Assembly (NCBI GenBank): GCA_002418205.1
Contig: DIDP01000006.1
Coordinates: 12,308 to 69,187 of the forward strand
Direction: 5' to 3'
DNA length: 56,880 bases
Source of the DNA: Anaerolineales bacterium UBA5797
GTDB lineage: Bacteria > Chloroflexota > Anaerolineae > Anaerolineales > Villigracilaceae
The translations under genes and the position numbers were made by a program. The notes beneath the pieces were generated by a model, which was not told the DNA's origin, did no database searches, and saw nothing but the letters and a program-made list of their open reading frames with translations. Positions 15,454 to 22,469 of the stretch are shown in pieces; within the stretch, counting starts at the first letter, position 1, and each line of letters starts with the position of its first letter.

Positions 15454-15730
15454 AAACAAAAGCTCTCATCTCAAACAGAGACGAGAGAAATCCCGCGGTA
15501 CCACTCTGATTCCACGCATCCAGCGCGTGACGCTCATTGGATGACCAGCATCATCCTGTCCTGATAACGGGGAACAATTCCGGCTTGCTTACTCCCCTTC
15601 ATCTCTGCTCAGGGTTTCAGCTCGCGGCTCCGGGATGATTTTCGATTTGCCTGACTCACCTGCTCTCACTTTACCAGGCTCGCTGAAAGTTCCAGCAAAT
15701 TTACTCGTTCCCATCACAGCCTTTAAGGTT
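15454..15730 (-). promoter_or_regulatory. T-box riboswitch leader (tRNA-Ile sensing)
   Basis: On the minus strand Stem I carries GGAACGAGTAA and the distal CAGCGAGCC...GTGAGAGC motifs. The specifier loop reads AATCATCC with ATC (isoleucine) codons at 15634-15639. The T-box GAGTGGTACCGCGGG lies at 15492-15506, whose TGG pairs with the uncharged tRNA 3' end. A 10-bp terminator stem (15463-15472 with 15478-15487) is followed by CTTTTGTTTT. Uncharged tRNA-Ile should stabilise the antiterminator and let ileS be transcribed. Confidence 0.95.
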
Positions 15731-15736
15731 TTGAAG

Positions 15737-15765
15737 ATTATGCCACAGGATGTGACCTTCGTCAA
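15737..15765 (-). promoter_or_regulatory. Sigma-70-type promoter of the ileS T-box transcript
   Basis: TTGACG (15765-15760), 17-bp spacer, CATAAT (15742-15737) on the minus strand. It places the start near 15730, at the beginning of the T-box leader. Best promoter match in the window. Confidence 0.75.
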
Positions 15766-15801
15766 CTTGCGGGCTAAATCGTCTTACGGGATAATCCCAC
15801 C

Positions 15802-17358
15802 ATGACAACACTGCTGCTGGACGCCGATGCAATCCCCGAATCATCCCACCATCAAATCATCCTCGCTTCACGCCTGGACCTGAACCTGCCTCAGCCGCCG
15901 AAAAAGTTTTTCCGCCACGGATGGCAATCCTGGACCCTTACAGCATGGCTCGATCCATCCGATCCCCCATCCCCGATCCGCGCACCCGAATTCCGCGCCA
16001 AGGATGAAGATCCGGCGTATGCATTTCACAGGAACCATGTCAGTGCCTGGGTCAGCGCGGCGGAACTCGAAGGGGAAGACGATATTTTATTGGTCGGCGC
16101 TTTGAATCTAAGCGGGCGGGTTGAATTGAGTGACCACTCACTCAGAGGCTTTTACGAAGACGGTCATGAGGGCGAATGGTTGATTGCGCGCGGCAAGGAG
16201 GATGAGGTCTTCGCAAAATATGCAAACCTGCTGGGGACAAAATTCGGGGAAACACAGATTGAGGAGACTCCGCGCGTATGGTGTTCGTGGTATTCCCTTT
16301 ACAAATGGATCAACGAACCGCTCCTTGTCAAGGTATTGAATGAACTCGGCGATCTGCCTTTCGACGTTTTCCAAATCGACGATGGCTGGCAGGTCTCTCA
16401 CGGTGATTGGGAAGCGAACAAAAATTTTCCGAATGGCATGAGCCTGCTCGCAGAAAAGATCAAAGCCACCGGTCGCACAGCAGGCATCTGGCTGGCGCCG
16501 TTCATGGTACTGTCAAATGCACAGCTTGTGAGAGAACACCCCGATTGGCTGCTCCGCGACGAGCATGGGCGCCCTGTCCCGGCTGGGATCAGCTGGGGAG
16601 GAACCACCTGGGCATTGGATTCGAGTCATCCCGGCGTATTGGACTGGCTGGATCAATTGATTCGCAAGGTTGTCGGATGGGGGTACAACTATTTCAAACT
16701 GGATTTTCTTTATCAAGGCGCATTAGTGGGAAAACGATACAAGGACATCCCGCGTGAGGAAGCCTATCGCAATGCGCTGCAAGTGATGAGGAACGCCGCG
16801 GGCGAGGCGTATATCCTCGCCTGTGGAGCGCCGGTCATCCCTTCGCTCGGATTATGTGATGGCATCCGCATTGGACCCGATGTGACGAATTTCTGGATCA
16901 ACAGACCCCTGACGACCTGGCTCAACAACCCCAATGAGTCTTCCACGGCAAATGCCATACGGACATGTATTCACCGCTTGTGGCTGAAACCGCTCGTTAA
17001 TATCGATCCCGATGTCATGTACTTCCGTTCCAAATATAATGCACTCAAGCCGCACGAACAGCAACTTTTGGAAGATTTGGGAACGATCACGGGATTCAGG
17101 GCTACATCCGATCTGCCGTGGTGGTGGAAGGCGTCAGAGAGGGATAAGGTTCGGGAATTTCTGGAATCAGACCCAACCGTCCGGAGATTGAACCGGTATG
17201 AATATCAGATCGACGGGCGGGCTGTGGATTTCAGTCCAGCCGTCCCCATCCCGGAGCCGAACATGGACTTCCCTATTTGGCTGGCAAAAAATTGGGGGGT
17301 CCTGAAAATTGCGCGGTACCAGGTTTTGCCCGCGGTTTGGGAATCCATCAGAAATTGA
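15802..17358 (+). CDS. Glycoside hydrolase family 36-like alpha-galactosidase
   Basis: 518 residues, no signal peptide, so cytoplasmic. Hydrolyses terminal alpha-galactosides (melibiose, raffinose type). Visible are the N-terminal beta-sandwich (FRHGWQSWT), the (beta/alpha)8 barrel with VWCSWYSLYKW and FQIDDGWQ, nucleophile D301 in FKLDFLY, and proposed acid/base D360 in RIGPDV. It is shorter than classical 700-residue GH36 enzymes, as in the small bacterial subgroup. It is divergent from the ileS leader, and the pterin dehydratase converges on its 3' end. No transporter or regulator of sugar uptake is adjacent, so the natural substrate is open. Confidence 0.87.
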   Translation: MTTLLLDADAIPESSHHQIILASRLDLNLPQPPKKFFRHGWQSWTLTAWLDPSDPPSPIRAPEFRAKDEDPAYAFHRNHVSAWVSAAELEGEDDILLVGALNLSGRVELSDHSLRGFYEDGHEGEWLIARGKEDEVFAKYANLLGTKFGETQIEETPRVWCSWYSLYKWINEPLLVKVLNELGDLPFDVFQIDDGWQVSHGDWEANKNFPNGMSLLAEKIKATGRTAGIWLAPFMVLSNAQLVREHPDWLLRDEHGRPVPAGISWGGTTWALDSSHPGVLDWLDQLIRKVVGWGYNYFKLDFLYQGALVGKRYKDIPREEAYRNALQVMRNAAGEAYILACGAPVIPSLGLCDGIRIGPDVTNFWINRPLTTWLNNPNESSTANAIRTCIHRLWLKPLVNIDPDVMYFRSKYNALKPHEQQLLEDLGTITGFRATSDLPWWWKASERDKVREFLESDPTVRRLNRYEYQIDGRAVDFSPAVPIPEPNMDFPIWLAKNWGVLKIARYQVLPAVWESIRN

Positions 17359-17375
17359 CTTGCGGCATTTCGCAA

Positions 17376-17711
17376 TCAGATCAATTCATCCGTCTTCGCC
17401 GCCATGATGAAATCATTCTTGTGCAGACCCTTCACCACATGCGTCCACCATTGGACGGTCACCCTGCCCCATTCGAGCACGATCAATGGATGATGGTCTT
17501 GTTCCTCCGCAATGGCGGCGACCCTGTTTGTGAAATCCACTGATTGCGCGTAATTCTTGAATTTGAACATCCGCTCCAGGCGCAGAACTCCGTCCTGCTC
17601 CACGATTTCCCATTCGGGAACCTGCGGTTGAAGTTCAGCGATCTCAGCATCGGTGAGTTTTGGCTCACTGCCGCGGCAGGCAACACATTTGAGTTCGGAC
17701 AATTTTTCCAT
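17376..17711 (-). CDS. phhB: Pterin-4a-carbinolamine dehydratase
   Basis: 111 residues. Dehydrates the 4a-hydroxy-tetrahydropterin made by aromatic amino acid hydroxylases so the cofactor can be recycled (EC 4.2.1.96). The catalytic EEQDHHPLI segment (paired His) lies near residues 69-77, followed by VTVQWWTHVVKGLHKNDFIMA, as in the family. The N-terminal CVACRGSEPKLTDAEI matches bacterial PhhB. It stands apart from phenylalanine hydroxylase (30828-31844) by 13 kb but is its expected partner. It is convergent with the GH36 gene (17 bases apart) and follows menG in no obvious operon. Confidence 0.92.
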   Translation of the reverse strand: MEKLSELKCVACRGSEPKLTDAEIAELQPQVPEWEIVEQDGVLRLERMFKFKNYAQSVDFTNRVAAIAEEQDHHPLIVLEWGRVTVQWWTHVVKGLHKNDFIMAAKTDELI

Positions 17712-17790
17712 CAGCTCCTCCGTTTCTCAACAACGATAAAAGACCGGAAACAATTTTACTCTCTTAAAGACTCCCGGCTTGTCAGATTAT

Positions 17791-18483
17791 CTATCGTTCT
17801 CCCCAATGGATCGCAATGGTCCCGAACATAAATCTTTGATAGCCAACTTCACGGAATCCTGCGTTTGACATGCGCGCTGCCATCTCCTCGGCAGTGACGA
17901 ATCCTTCGGTGGTTTCAGGCAGGTAGCGATAGGCATCCTGCGAACCGGTCAGAATCCCGCCAAGCATGGGAATGACATAGTGCATGTGAAGCCGGATGAA
18001 GGGCGAAAGGATGTTTCTCCCCGGGCGGGTGGTATCCAGAATGACAATGCGTCCGCCGGGCTTGAGCACACGATGCTGTTCCATCAGCGCCGTTTGCAGA
18101 TCGATCACATTGCGCATGAGGAACCCGGAAACGACCGCATCAAAGGATGAATCATCGAACGGCAATTGGAGAGCGTCAGCAGTCGAGAAGTTAAGCGGTC
18201 CCGTCTGTCGTCCCACGCGCATCATTTCAAGGGTGAAATCTGCAGCCACCACCTTTGCTTGTGGGAACTGCGCAAGCGCCTCCCGCGCCAGATCACCGGT
18301 ACCCGTTCCAAGGTCCAGCAGTGAGGCGGACTCGTTCAATCGCGCGAGTTCGATGACGCGTTTCCTCCAGCGGACATCCTGCCCGCCCGTCATCAGCCGG
18401 TTCATCAAATCATATCTTTTTGCGATCCGCGTGAACATGTTCTGGACGTATTTCGCGCGTTCATTGCCGGTCAAGTGAGTCAT
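17791..18483 (-). CDS. menG: Demethylmenaquinone methyltransferase (UbiE/MenG family)
   Basis: 230 residues, class I SAM-dependent methyltransferase. SAM motif LLDLGTGTGDLA near 55-66, then VVAADFTLEMM, the FDAVVSGFLMRNVIDLQ segment and LKPGGRIVILDTTRP. The N-terminal KYVQNMFTRIAKRYDLMNRLMT is diagnostic of UbiE/MenG, which carry out the last step of menaquinone synthesis. The ATG at 18483 has AGGAG 4 bases upstream and a TATAAT 29 bases further. It is divergent from menA, so both quinone genes share one 91-bp control region. Confidence 0.93.
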   Translation of the reverse strand: MTHLTGNERAKYVQNMFTRIAKRYDLMNRLMTGGQDVRWRKRVIELARLNESASLLDLGTGTGDLAREALAQFPQAKVVAADFTLEMMRVGRQTGPLNFSTADALQLPFDDSSFDAVVSGFLMRNVIDLQTALMEQHRVLKPGGRIVILDTTRPGRNILSPFIRLHMHYVIPMLGGILTGSQDAYRYLPETTEGFVTAEEMAARMSNAGFREVGYQRFMFGTIAIHWGER

Positions 18484-18574
18484 GATGTCTCCTGAAACAA
18501 GTCTGGCAATTATACCCATGGCGGGCATGATCCAAGTTATACTGCACGGGTTGATTCCAACGATGGAGTAAATA

Positions 18575-19468
18575 TTGGTCACGCAACCCGCTTTTGATTG
18601 GAACGTTTGGATGCTGGCGATCCGTCCTCGTACTTTGCCTGCCGCGGCGGCGGGAGTTTTGATGGGCGCCGCAATGGCATGGCATGATGGCTTTTTTCGA
18701 ATCGACGCGTCGCTCGTCTGCCTGTTCACGGCATTGCTTTTGCAGATTGGGAGCAACCTCGCCAATGACGTTTTCGATTTCGAGCGCGGTACCGATACTG
18801 CAGAACGTCTCGGTCCTACGCGGGTGACGCAGGCTGGCATGCTCACACCGAAACAGGTAAAGATCGGCATGGCGATTGTTTTCGGACTGGCGGCTTTGCT
18901 TGGGCTGTATCTCGCATGGCTCGGCGGCTGGGCGATCATCCTCCTTGGAATTGCCGCGATCCTCTCAGCCATCGCCTACACCGGCGGACCATTTCCCATC
19001 GGTTATCATGGTTTGGGCGACCTGTTCGTTTTCATCTTCTTTGGCATCGCGTCCGTGGCGGGGACATATTACATCCAGGCAGGATCAATCACGCCCGCTG
19101 TGTGGTGGATGACGATACCGCCCGGGCTGATCATCACCGCGATCCTGGTGGTGAACAACCTGCGCGACCTGGAACACGACCACAGGGCGGGCAAGCATAC
19201 CATGGCGGTGAGGCTTGGGGAACAGGGCACCAAGATCCAGTATATCGTCTGCATGGTCATCGCCTATCTGGTCCTGATCCCCGTTGCGTGGGCTGGATTG
19301 ATCCCGTGGTCTACCTTGCTGGCGTGGCTGTCACTTCCGATCGCATATCAGGCAACGCGTCTCGTTTTGACCCAAAAGGGACGCCCATTGAACATGGCGC
19401 TAGCACAGACAGGTCAGACCGCTTTGGCATTTAGTTTGTTGTTCTGGGCGGGGTTATTGCTTTCATAA
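18575..19468 (+). CDS. menA: 1,4-dihydroxy-2-naphthoate polyprenyltransferase
   Basis: 297 residues, UbiA-superfamily membrane prenyltransferase with about nine transmembrane helices. It attaches the isoprenoid tail to dihydroxynaphthoate. First Asp-rich motif NDVFDFERGTD near residue 63, second motif NNLRDLEHDHRAGKHTMAVRLG near 190, as in MenA. The start is TTG (18575): GGAG lies 6 bases upstream and no in-frame ATG fits before the conserved IRPRTLPAA. It is divergently paired with menG. The menaquinone pathway implies a membrane respiratory chain. Confidence 0.93.
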   Translation: MVTQPAFDWNVWMLAIRPRTLPAAAAGVLMGAAMAWHDGFFRIDASLVCLFTALLLQIGSNLANDVFDFERGTDTAERLGPTRVTQAGMLTPKQVKIGMAIVFGLAALLGLYLAWLGGWAIILLGIAAILSAIAYTGGPFPIGYHGLGDLFVFIFFGIASVAGTYYIQAGSITPAVWWMTIPPGLIITAILVVNNLRDLEHDHRAGKHTMAVRLGEQGTKIQYIVCMVIAYLVLIPVAWAGLIPWSTLLAWLSLPIAYQATRLVLTQKGRPLNMALAQTGQTALAFSLLFWAGLLLS

Positions 19469-19522
19469 AGCGGTGGTTGCCATACGGACGGGAAAATCGC
19501 CTGCCCCACTTGACCTTCGCTT

Positions 19523-20263
19523 TTAACTTACAAACTTCCAACTGCACCACTTACGCTCCAGCCAATCCACACTGAAATACATTCCCAGCCCAAGCAGGCT
19601 CATGGCGATCACGCCCGCATACATCGCAGGGTAATCCAGCAACGTGCTCCCCTTGTAATAAATATAATAACCGAGTCCGTACTTCGTCGCAGACAATTCC
19701 GTGATGTAGAGCACTGCCACCGCCGTGCCAATCGATTGGCGAAGCGCGGTCAAAATGGCAGGCAGGCTCGCCGGCAGATACACAAATCGGAACAAAGCCC
19801 TTCGTCCAGCGCCAAGGCTGCGCAAACTCTGGATCAACTGCGGCGCAAGCCCCGAAGCCTGATCGCGGACGAGAACCAGGATTTGAAAGAACAGGATCAG
19901 GAACAGAATGGCAATCTTCGCCACATCCCCAATTCCCAGGAACAGGATGACGACCGGCACAAGGACAACTTTGGGGATCGGGTATAACAAATAGATGAAC
20001 GGAGAAAAAAAGCGGTTCAATTTTCTGGACCCGCCGATTGCCAGCCCCGCAGGAGCCGCCACCAACACTGACAGCGCCATCCCCGCTGTGACGCGCCACA
20101 GGCTGACCGCAAAATGGATCAACATATCCCGGTGCAATTCGCGAAAGAAGACTCCCAATACTTCCAGGGGAGGAGGCAGGATGGGCAGGTCCACGATCAT
20201 CGCCGCTGCCTGCCACAAAACGAACAGAGCCATTGCCGCAAAAAGGACGTCACGCCGCTTCAT
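19523..20263 (-). CDS. ABC transporter permease, NitT/TauT family
   Basis: 246 residues with six hydrophobic segments and the EAA-type cytoplasmic loop (QSLRSLGAGRRALFRFVYLPASLPAILTAL, residues about 155-185). Forms the membrane channel for the ATPase and binding protein encoded just upstream. The ATG at 20263 (MKRRDVLFAAM) overlaps the ATPase gene by 14 bases; longer in-frame readings lie inside the ATPase. The SsuC/TauC/ThiX-like family carries sulfonates, nitrate, riboflavin or thiamine precursors; the sequence does not decide among them. Confidence 0.9.
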   Translation of the reverse strand: MKRRDVLFAAMALFVLWQAAAMIVDLPILPPPLEVLGVFFRELHRDMLIHFAVSLWRVTAGMALSVLVAAPAGLAIGGSRKLNRFFSPFIYLLYPIPKVVLVPVVILFLGIGDVAKIAILFLILFFQILVLVRDQASGLAPQLIQSLRSLGAGRRALFRFVYLPASLPAILTALRQSIGTAVAVLYITELSATKYGLGYYIYYKGSTLLDYPAMYAGVIAMSLLGLGMYFSVDWLERKWCSWKFVS

Positions 20264-21017
20264 GCTGCATTTCCCTCCGCAACAGGTTGCATAGTTCCTG
20301 ATATCTTTTGCCTCCCGCATGACCATCCGTCCCTGCGGCGGGATTCTCGAAAACACGCGCCGTCCGCGTGGGCGCTTCATCGAGCAGAAGAATTTTCCTT
20401 CCCAAAATCACAGCTTCTTCAATGGCATGGGTAACGACAACAAGCGTCAATTGGTTTTCTGCGCACAAAGACAAGGTCAGATTTTGCAGCCCCTCGCGCG
20501 TGACCGCATCCAGCGACGAGAAGGGCTCGTCCATGAGCAGGAGGTCGGGTTCGAGGGCAAGGGTCCGCGCAATGGCAGTGCGTTGACGCTGTCCGCCGGA
20601 GAGCTGGGAAGGATACTTATCGGCAACCATATCGATCCCCAAACGTTCCAGCCAGTGATCCACATTGCTTTTAGGCTGGAAGTTGCGCGGCGCGTGTGTG
20701 CCGTCTGCTCCATAGAATTTCCGCAAGCGCAGACCCAACTCCACGTTTTCGCGCACCGTGGACCACGGAAGCAATCCATAATCCTGCAGAATCAATCCGC
20801 TGTGCGGACGCGGACGTGCAAGTCGTTGACCATCGATCTCGATTCCCCCGGCGGTTGGGAAACGCAGACCGGCAAGGAGATAGAGAAGTGTGGTTTTTCC
20901 GCAACCCGATGGACCGAGGATCGCCCAGGTCTCACCGCGGGAAATTTCGAGAGAGAATTCCTTGAAGAGCAGCGGAAGACTGGAATAGGCAAAGTCAATC
21001 GAGCGAATGGAGATCAT
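20250..21017 (-). CDS. ABC transporter ATP-binding protein, NitT/TauT family
   Basis: 255 residues. Walker A GPSGCGKTT near 35-43, Q-loop LQDYGLLPW, signature LSGGQRQR near 138, Walker B LLLMDEPFSSLDA, switch VVTHAIEEAV. This is the SsuB/TauB layout. An insertion of roughly 20 residues after LRLRKF (GADGTHAPRNFQPKSN) is longer than usual. Energises import with the permease that overlaps its 3' end and the lipoprotein 38 bases upstream. Confidence 0.93.
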   Translation of the reverse strand: MISIRSIDFAYSSLPLLFKEFSLEISRGETWAILGPSGCGKTTLLYLLAGLRFPTAGGIEIDGQRLARPRPHSGLILQDYGLLPWSTVRENVELGLRLRKFYGADGTHAPRNFQPKSNVDHWLERLGIDMVADKYPSQLSGGQRQRTAIARTLALEPDLLLMDEPFSSLDAVTREGLQNLTLSLCAENQLTLVVVTHAIEEAVILGRKILLLDEAPTRTARVFENPAAGTDGHAGGKRYQELCNLLRREMQHEAA

Positions 21018-21055
21018 GGGCGGGAAATGCCGATCGAAACGGAATCAGCCACCGG

Positions 21056-21997
21056 CTAGGGAAGAAGCGTGGCGTTGACCGAATCCGCATAGGGGACATC
21101 CACATCCAGCATGCCTTTGTCCTTCAACCAGCTCAAAGCATCCTGCCATTCGGCCTCGCTGGGCACGCCTGCAGCAGGAAAGACCGGAGCCTGATAGGCA
21201 TCCAGCAAGGGAGCCGGGACAAGGTTCTGTTCGCTCAGGACATTCTTATACTTCGCGGGATCGGCGTTGACAAGCGTGGTGGCTTCCTCGATGGCGGCAA
21301 GGAACCCCTCAACCGCTTTGGGGTTTTCATCGATCACCTGCTTGCGGAAGGAGATCACACTGAAACCATATTCGGGGTGGGACGAATCATCGGCAACGAT
21401 GACGCCGCCCTGCCCCACAACCAGCGAGGCAAGCGGATCGGGCATGACACCGGCGCTCAACTCACCGGATGCAAGCAAAGCCATGCGGTCGGGGATCTTC
21501 GGCACAGCGACAGTTTTGATCTCATCGGGAGTGAAGCCCGCAGATTGCAGGAGACGGTCGGTGACATATTCGATGACCGTCCCTTGCGAGACCCCGATCT
21601 CAACGCCCTTCAATCCGTTGACATCCGTGATGCTGCTCTTGCCTGAAGCGATAATGAAGAAGTGCCCGTGCCCTTCGGTGGGACGCAGTGCATAACGCAC
21701 AACCTGCATCTGGATGGACTTTTTGTTGAACGCCATCACTGCCAGCGTTTCATTGATCGTGCCATCCACCTGCCCTGCGGCAAGGATCTGGTCACGCTCG
21801 GGGGCGGAAGCGACCGGCACGAACTCCACATTGACGCCATGCTTCGCAAACAGTCCTTCCTGTTGCGCGACATACATCGGGAGCGTGTCGATGATCGGCA
21901 GGACGGCGATCTTGAGCGTGGCAGATTCAGCGGGGGATGCACAGGCAGAGAGAAGTATGGACAGGCTGAAAAGTAGGGAAAAGATTTTATTCCTCAT
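21056..21997 (-). CDS. ABC transporter substrate-binding lipoprotein, NitT/TauT family
   Basis: 314 residues. Lipoprotein signal peptide MRNKIFSLLFSLSILLSAC with lipobox LSAC (Cys19), then a periplasmic-binding-protein type II fold starting ATLKIAVLPIIDTLPMYVAQQEGLF. Further family features are AGQVDGTINETLAVM, GVEIGVSQGTVIEYV and GVMPDPLASLVV. The ATG at 21997 is right for the signal peptide; longer frames have none. First gene of the ABC unit. Ligand unknown: candidates in this family are sulfonates, thiamine precursors, riboflavin or small organic anions. Confidence 0.9.
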   Translation of the reverse strand: MRNKIFSLLFSLSILLSACASPAESATLKIAVLPIIDTLPMYVAQQEGLFAKHGVNVEFVPVASAPERDQILAAGQVDGTINETLAVMAFNKKSIQMQVVRYALRPTEGHGHFFIIASGKSSITDVNGLKGVEIGVSQGTVIEYVTDRLLQSAGFTPDEIKTVAVPKIPDRMALLASGELSAGVMPDPLASLVVGQGGVIVADDSSHPEYGFSVISFRKQVIDENPKAVEGFLAAIEEATTLVNADPAKYKNVLSEQNLVPAPLLDAYQAPVFPAAGVPSEAEWQDALSWLKDKGMLDVDVPYADSVNATLLP

Positions 21998-22133
21998 TGA
22001 ACCAGGTTCCTTTGAGTTGAAGTAACCATGATTATGATGACGGAGTGTGGAATCAATAAGTGAAGATTGTCCGCGATTTCGCGTCAATCTTCATGCTTTT
22101 ACTCTTTTTTGAGTTCGCACAATCGACAGGGGA

Positions 22134-22316
22134 TTACTTTGGGGAGATGTTCGTATCCGAAACCGAATCAGTCTTTTCCTCGGAGGTGAACGATTCCCTG
22201 AAGGAACGAATACCCTTCCCGATCTCACCCATTGCCTTTGCAAGCCGTCCGGGACCAAAGACCAGCAATACGATCACGAGAACGATCAATAATTCGGGAA
22301 AACCAATATCAGGCAT
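22134..22316 (-). CDS. tatA: Twin-arginine translocase subunit TatA/E
   Basis: 60 residues. One transmembrane helix (LLIVLVIVLLVF), the FGPG hinge at 20-23, an amphipathic helix RLAKAMGEIGKGIRSFRESF and a short charged tail. This matches TatA, which forms the pore for folded Tat substrates. No tatC lies nearby, so it is an orphan copy here. It is followed on the same strand by the ABC lipoprotein gene 136 bases on, and stands 153 bases from tal-pgi. Confidence 0.93.
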   Translation of the reverse strand: MPDIGFPELLIVLVIVLLVFGPGRLAKAMGEIGKGIRSFRESFTSEEKTDSVSDTNISPK

Positions 22317-22433
22317 ATTTCATGATCCTTTCAACGATAAGTGTAGTATTCGCAGATGAAAATGGAATTAATAGATCCGGTGCGAACGGTTACTCTTTGC
22401 CGCGAATTTCACCGATTTGCAGAGAGCATAGAT

Positions 22434-22464
22434 AAAAATCGGTGGCCATGTGCCGGCCACCGAT
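22434..22464 (-). terminator. Rho-independent terminator of the tkt-rpiB-tal/pgi unit
   Basis: ATCGGTGGCC (22438-22447) pairs with 22455-22464 around a 7-base loop; TTTTATC follows on the minus strand, just after the tal-pgi stop. Confidence 0.82.
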
Positions 22465-22469
22465 CTGCT

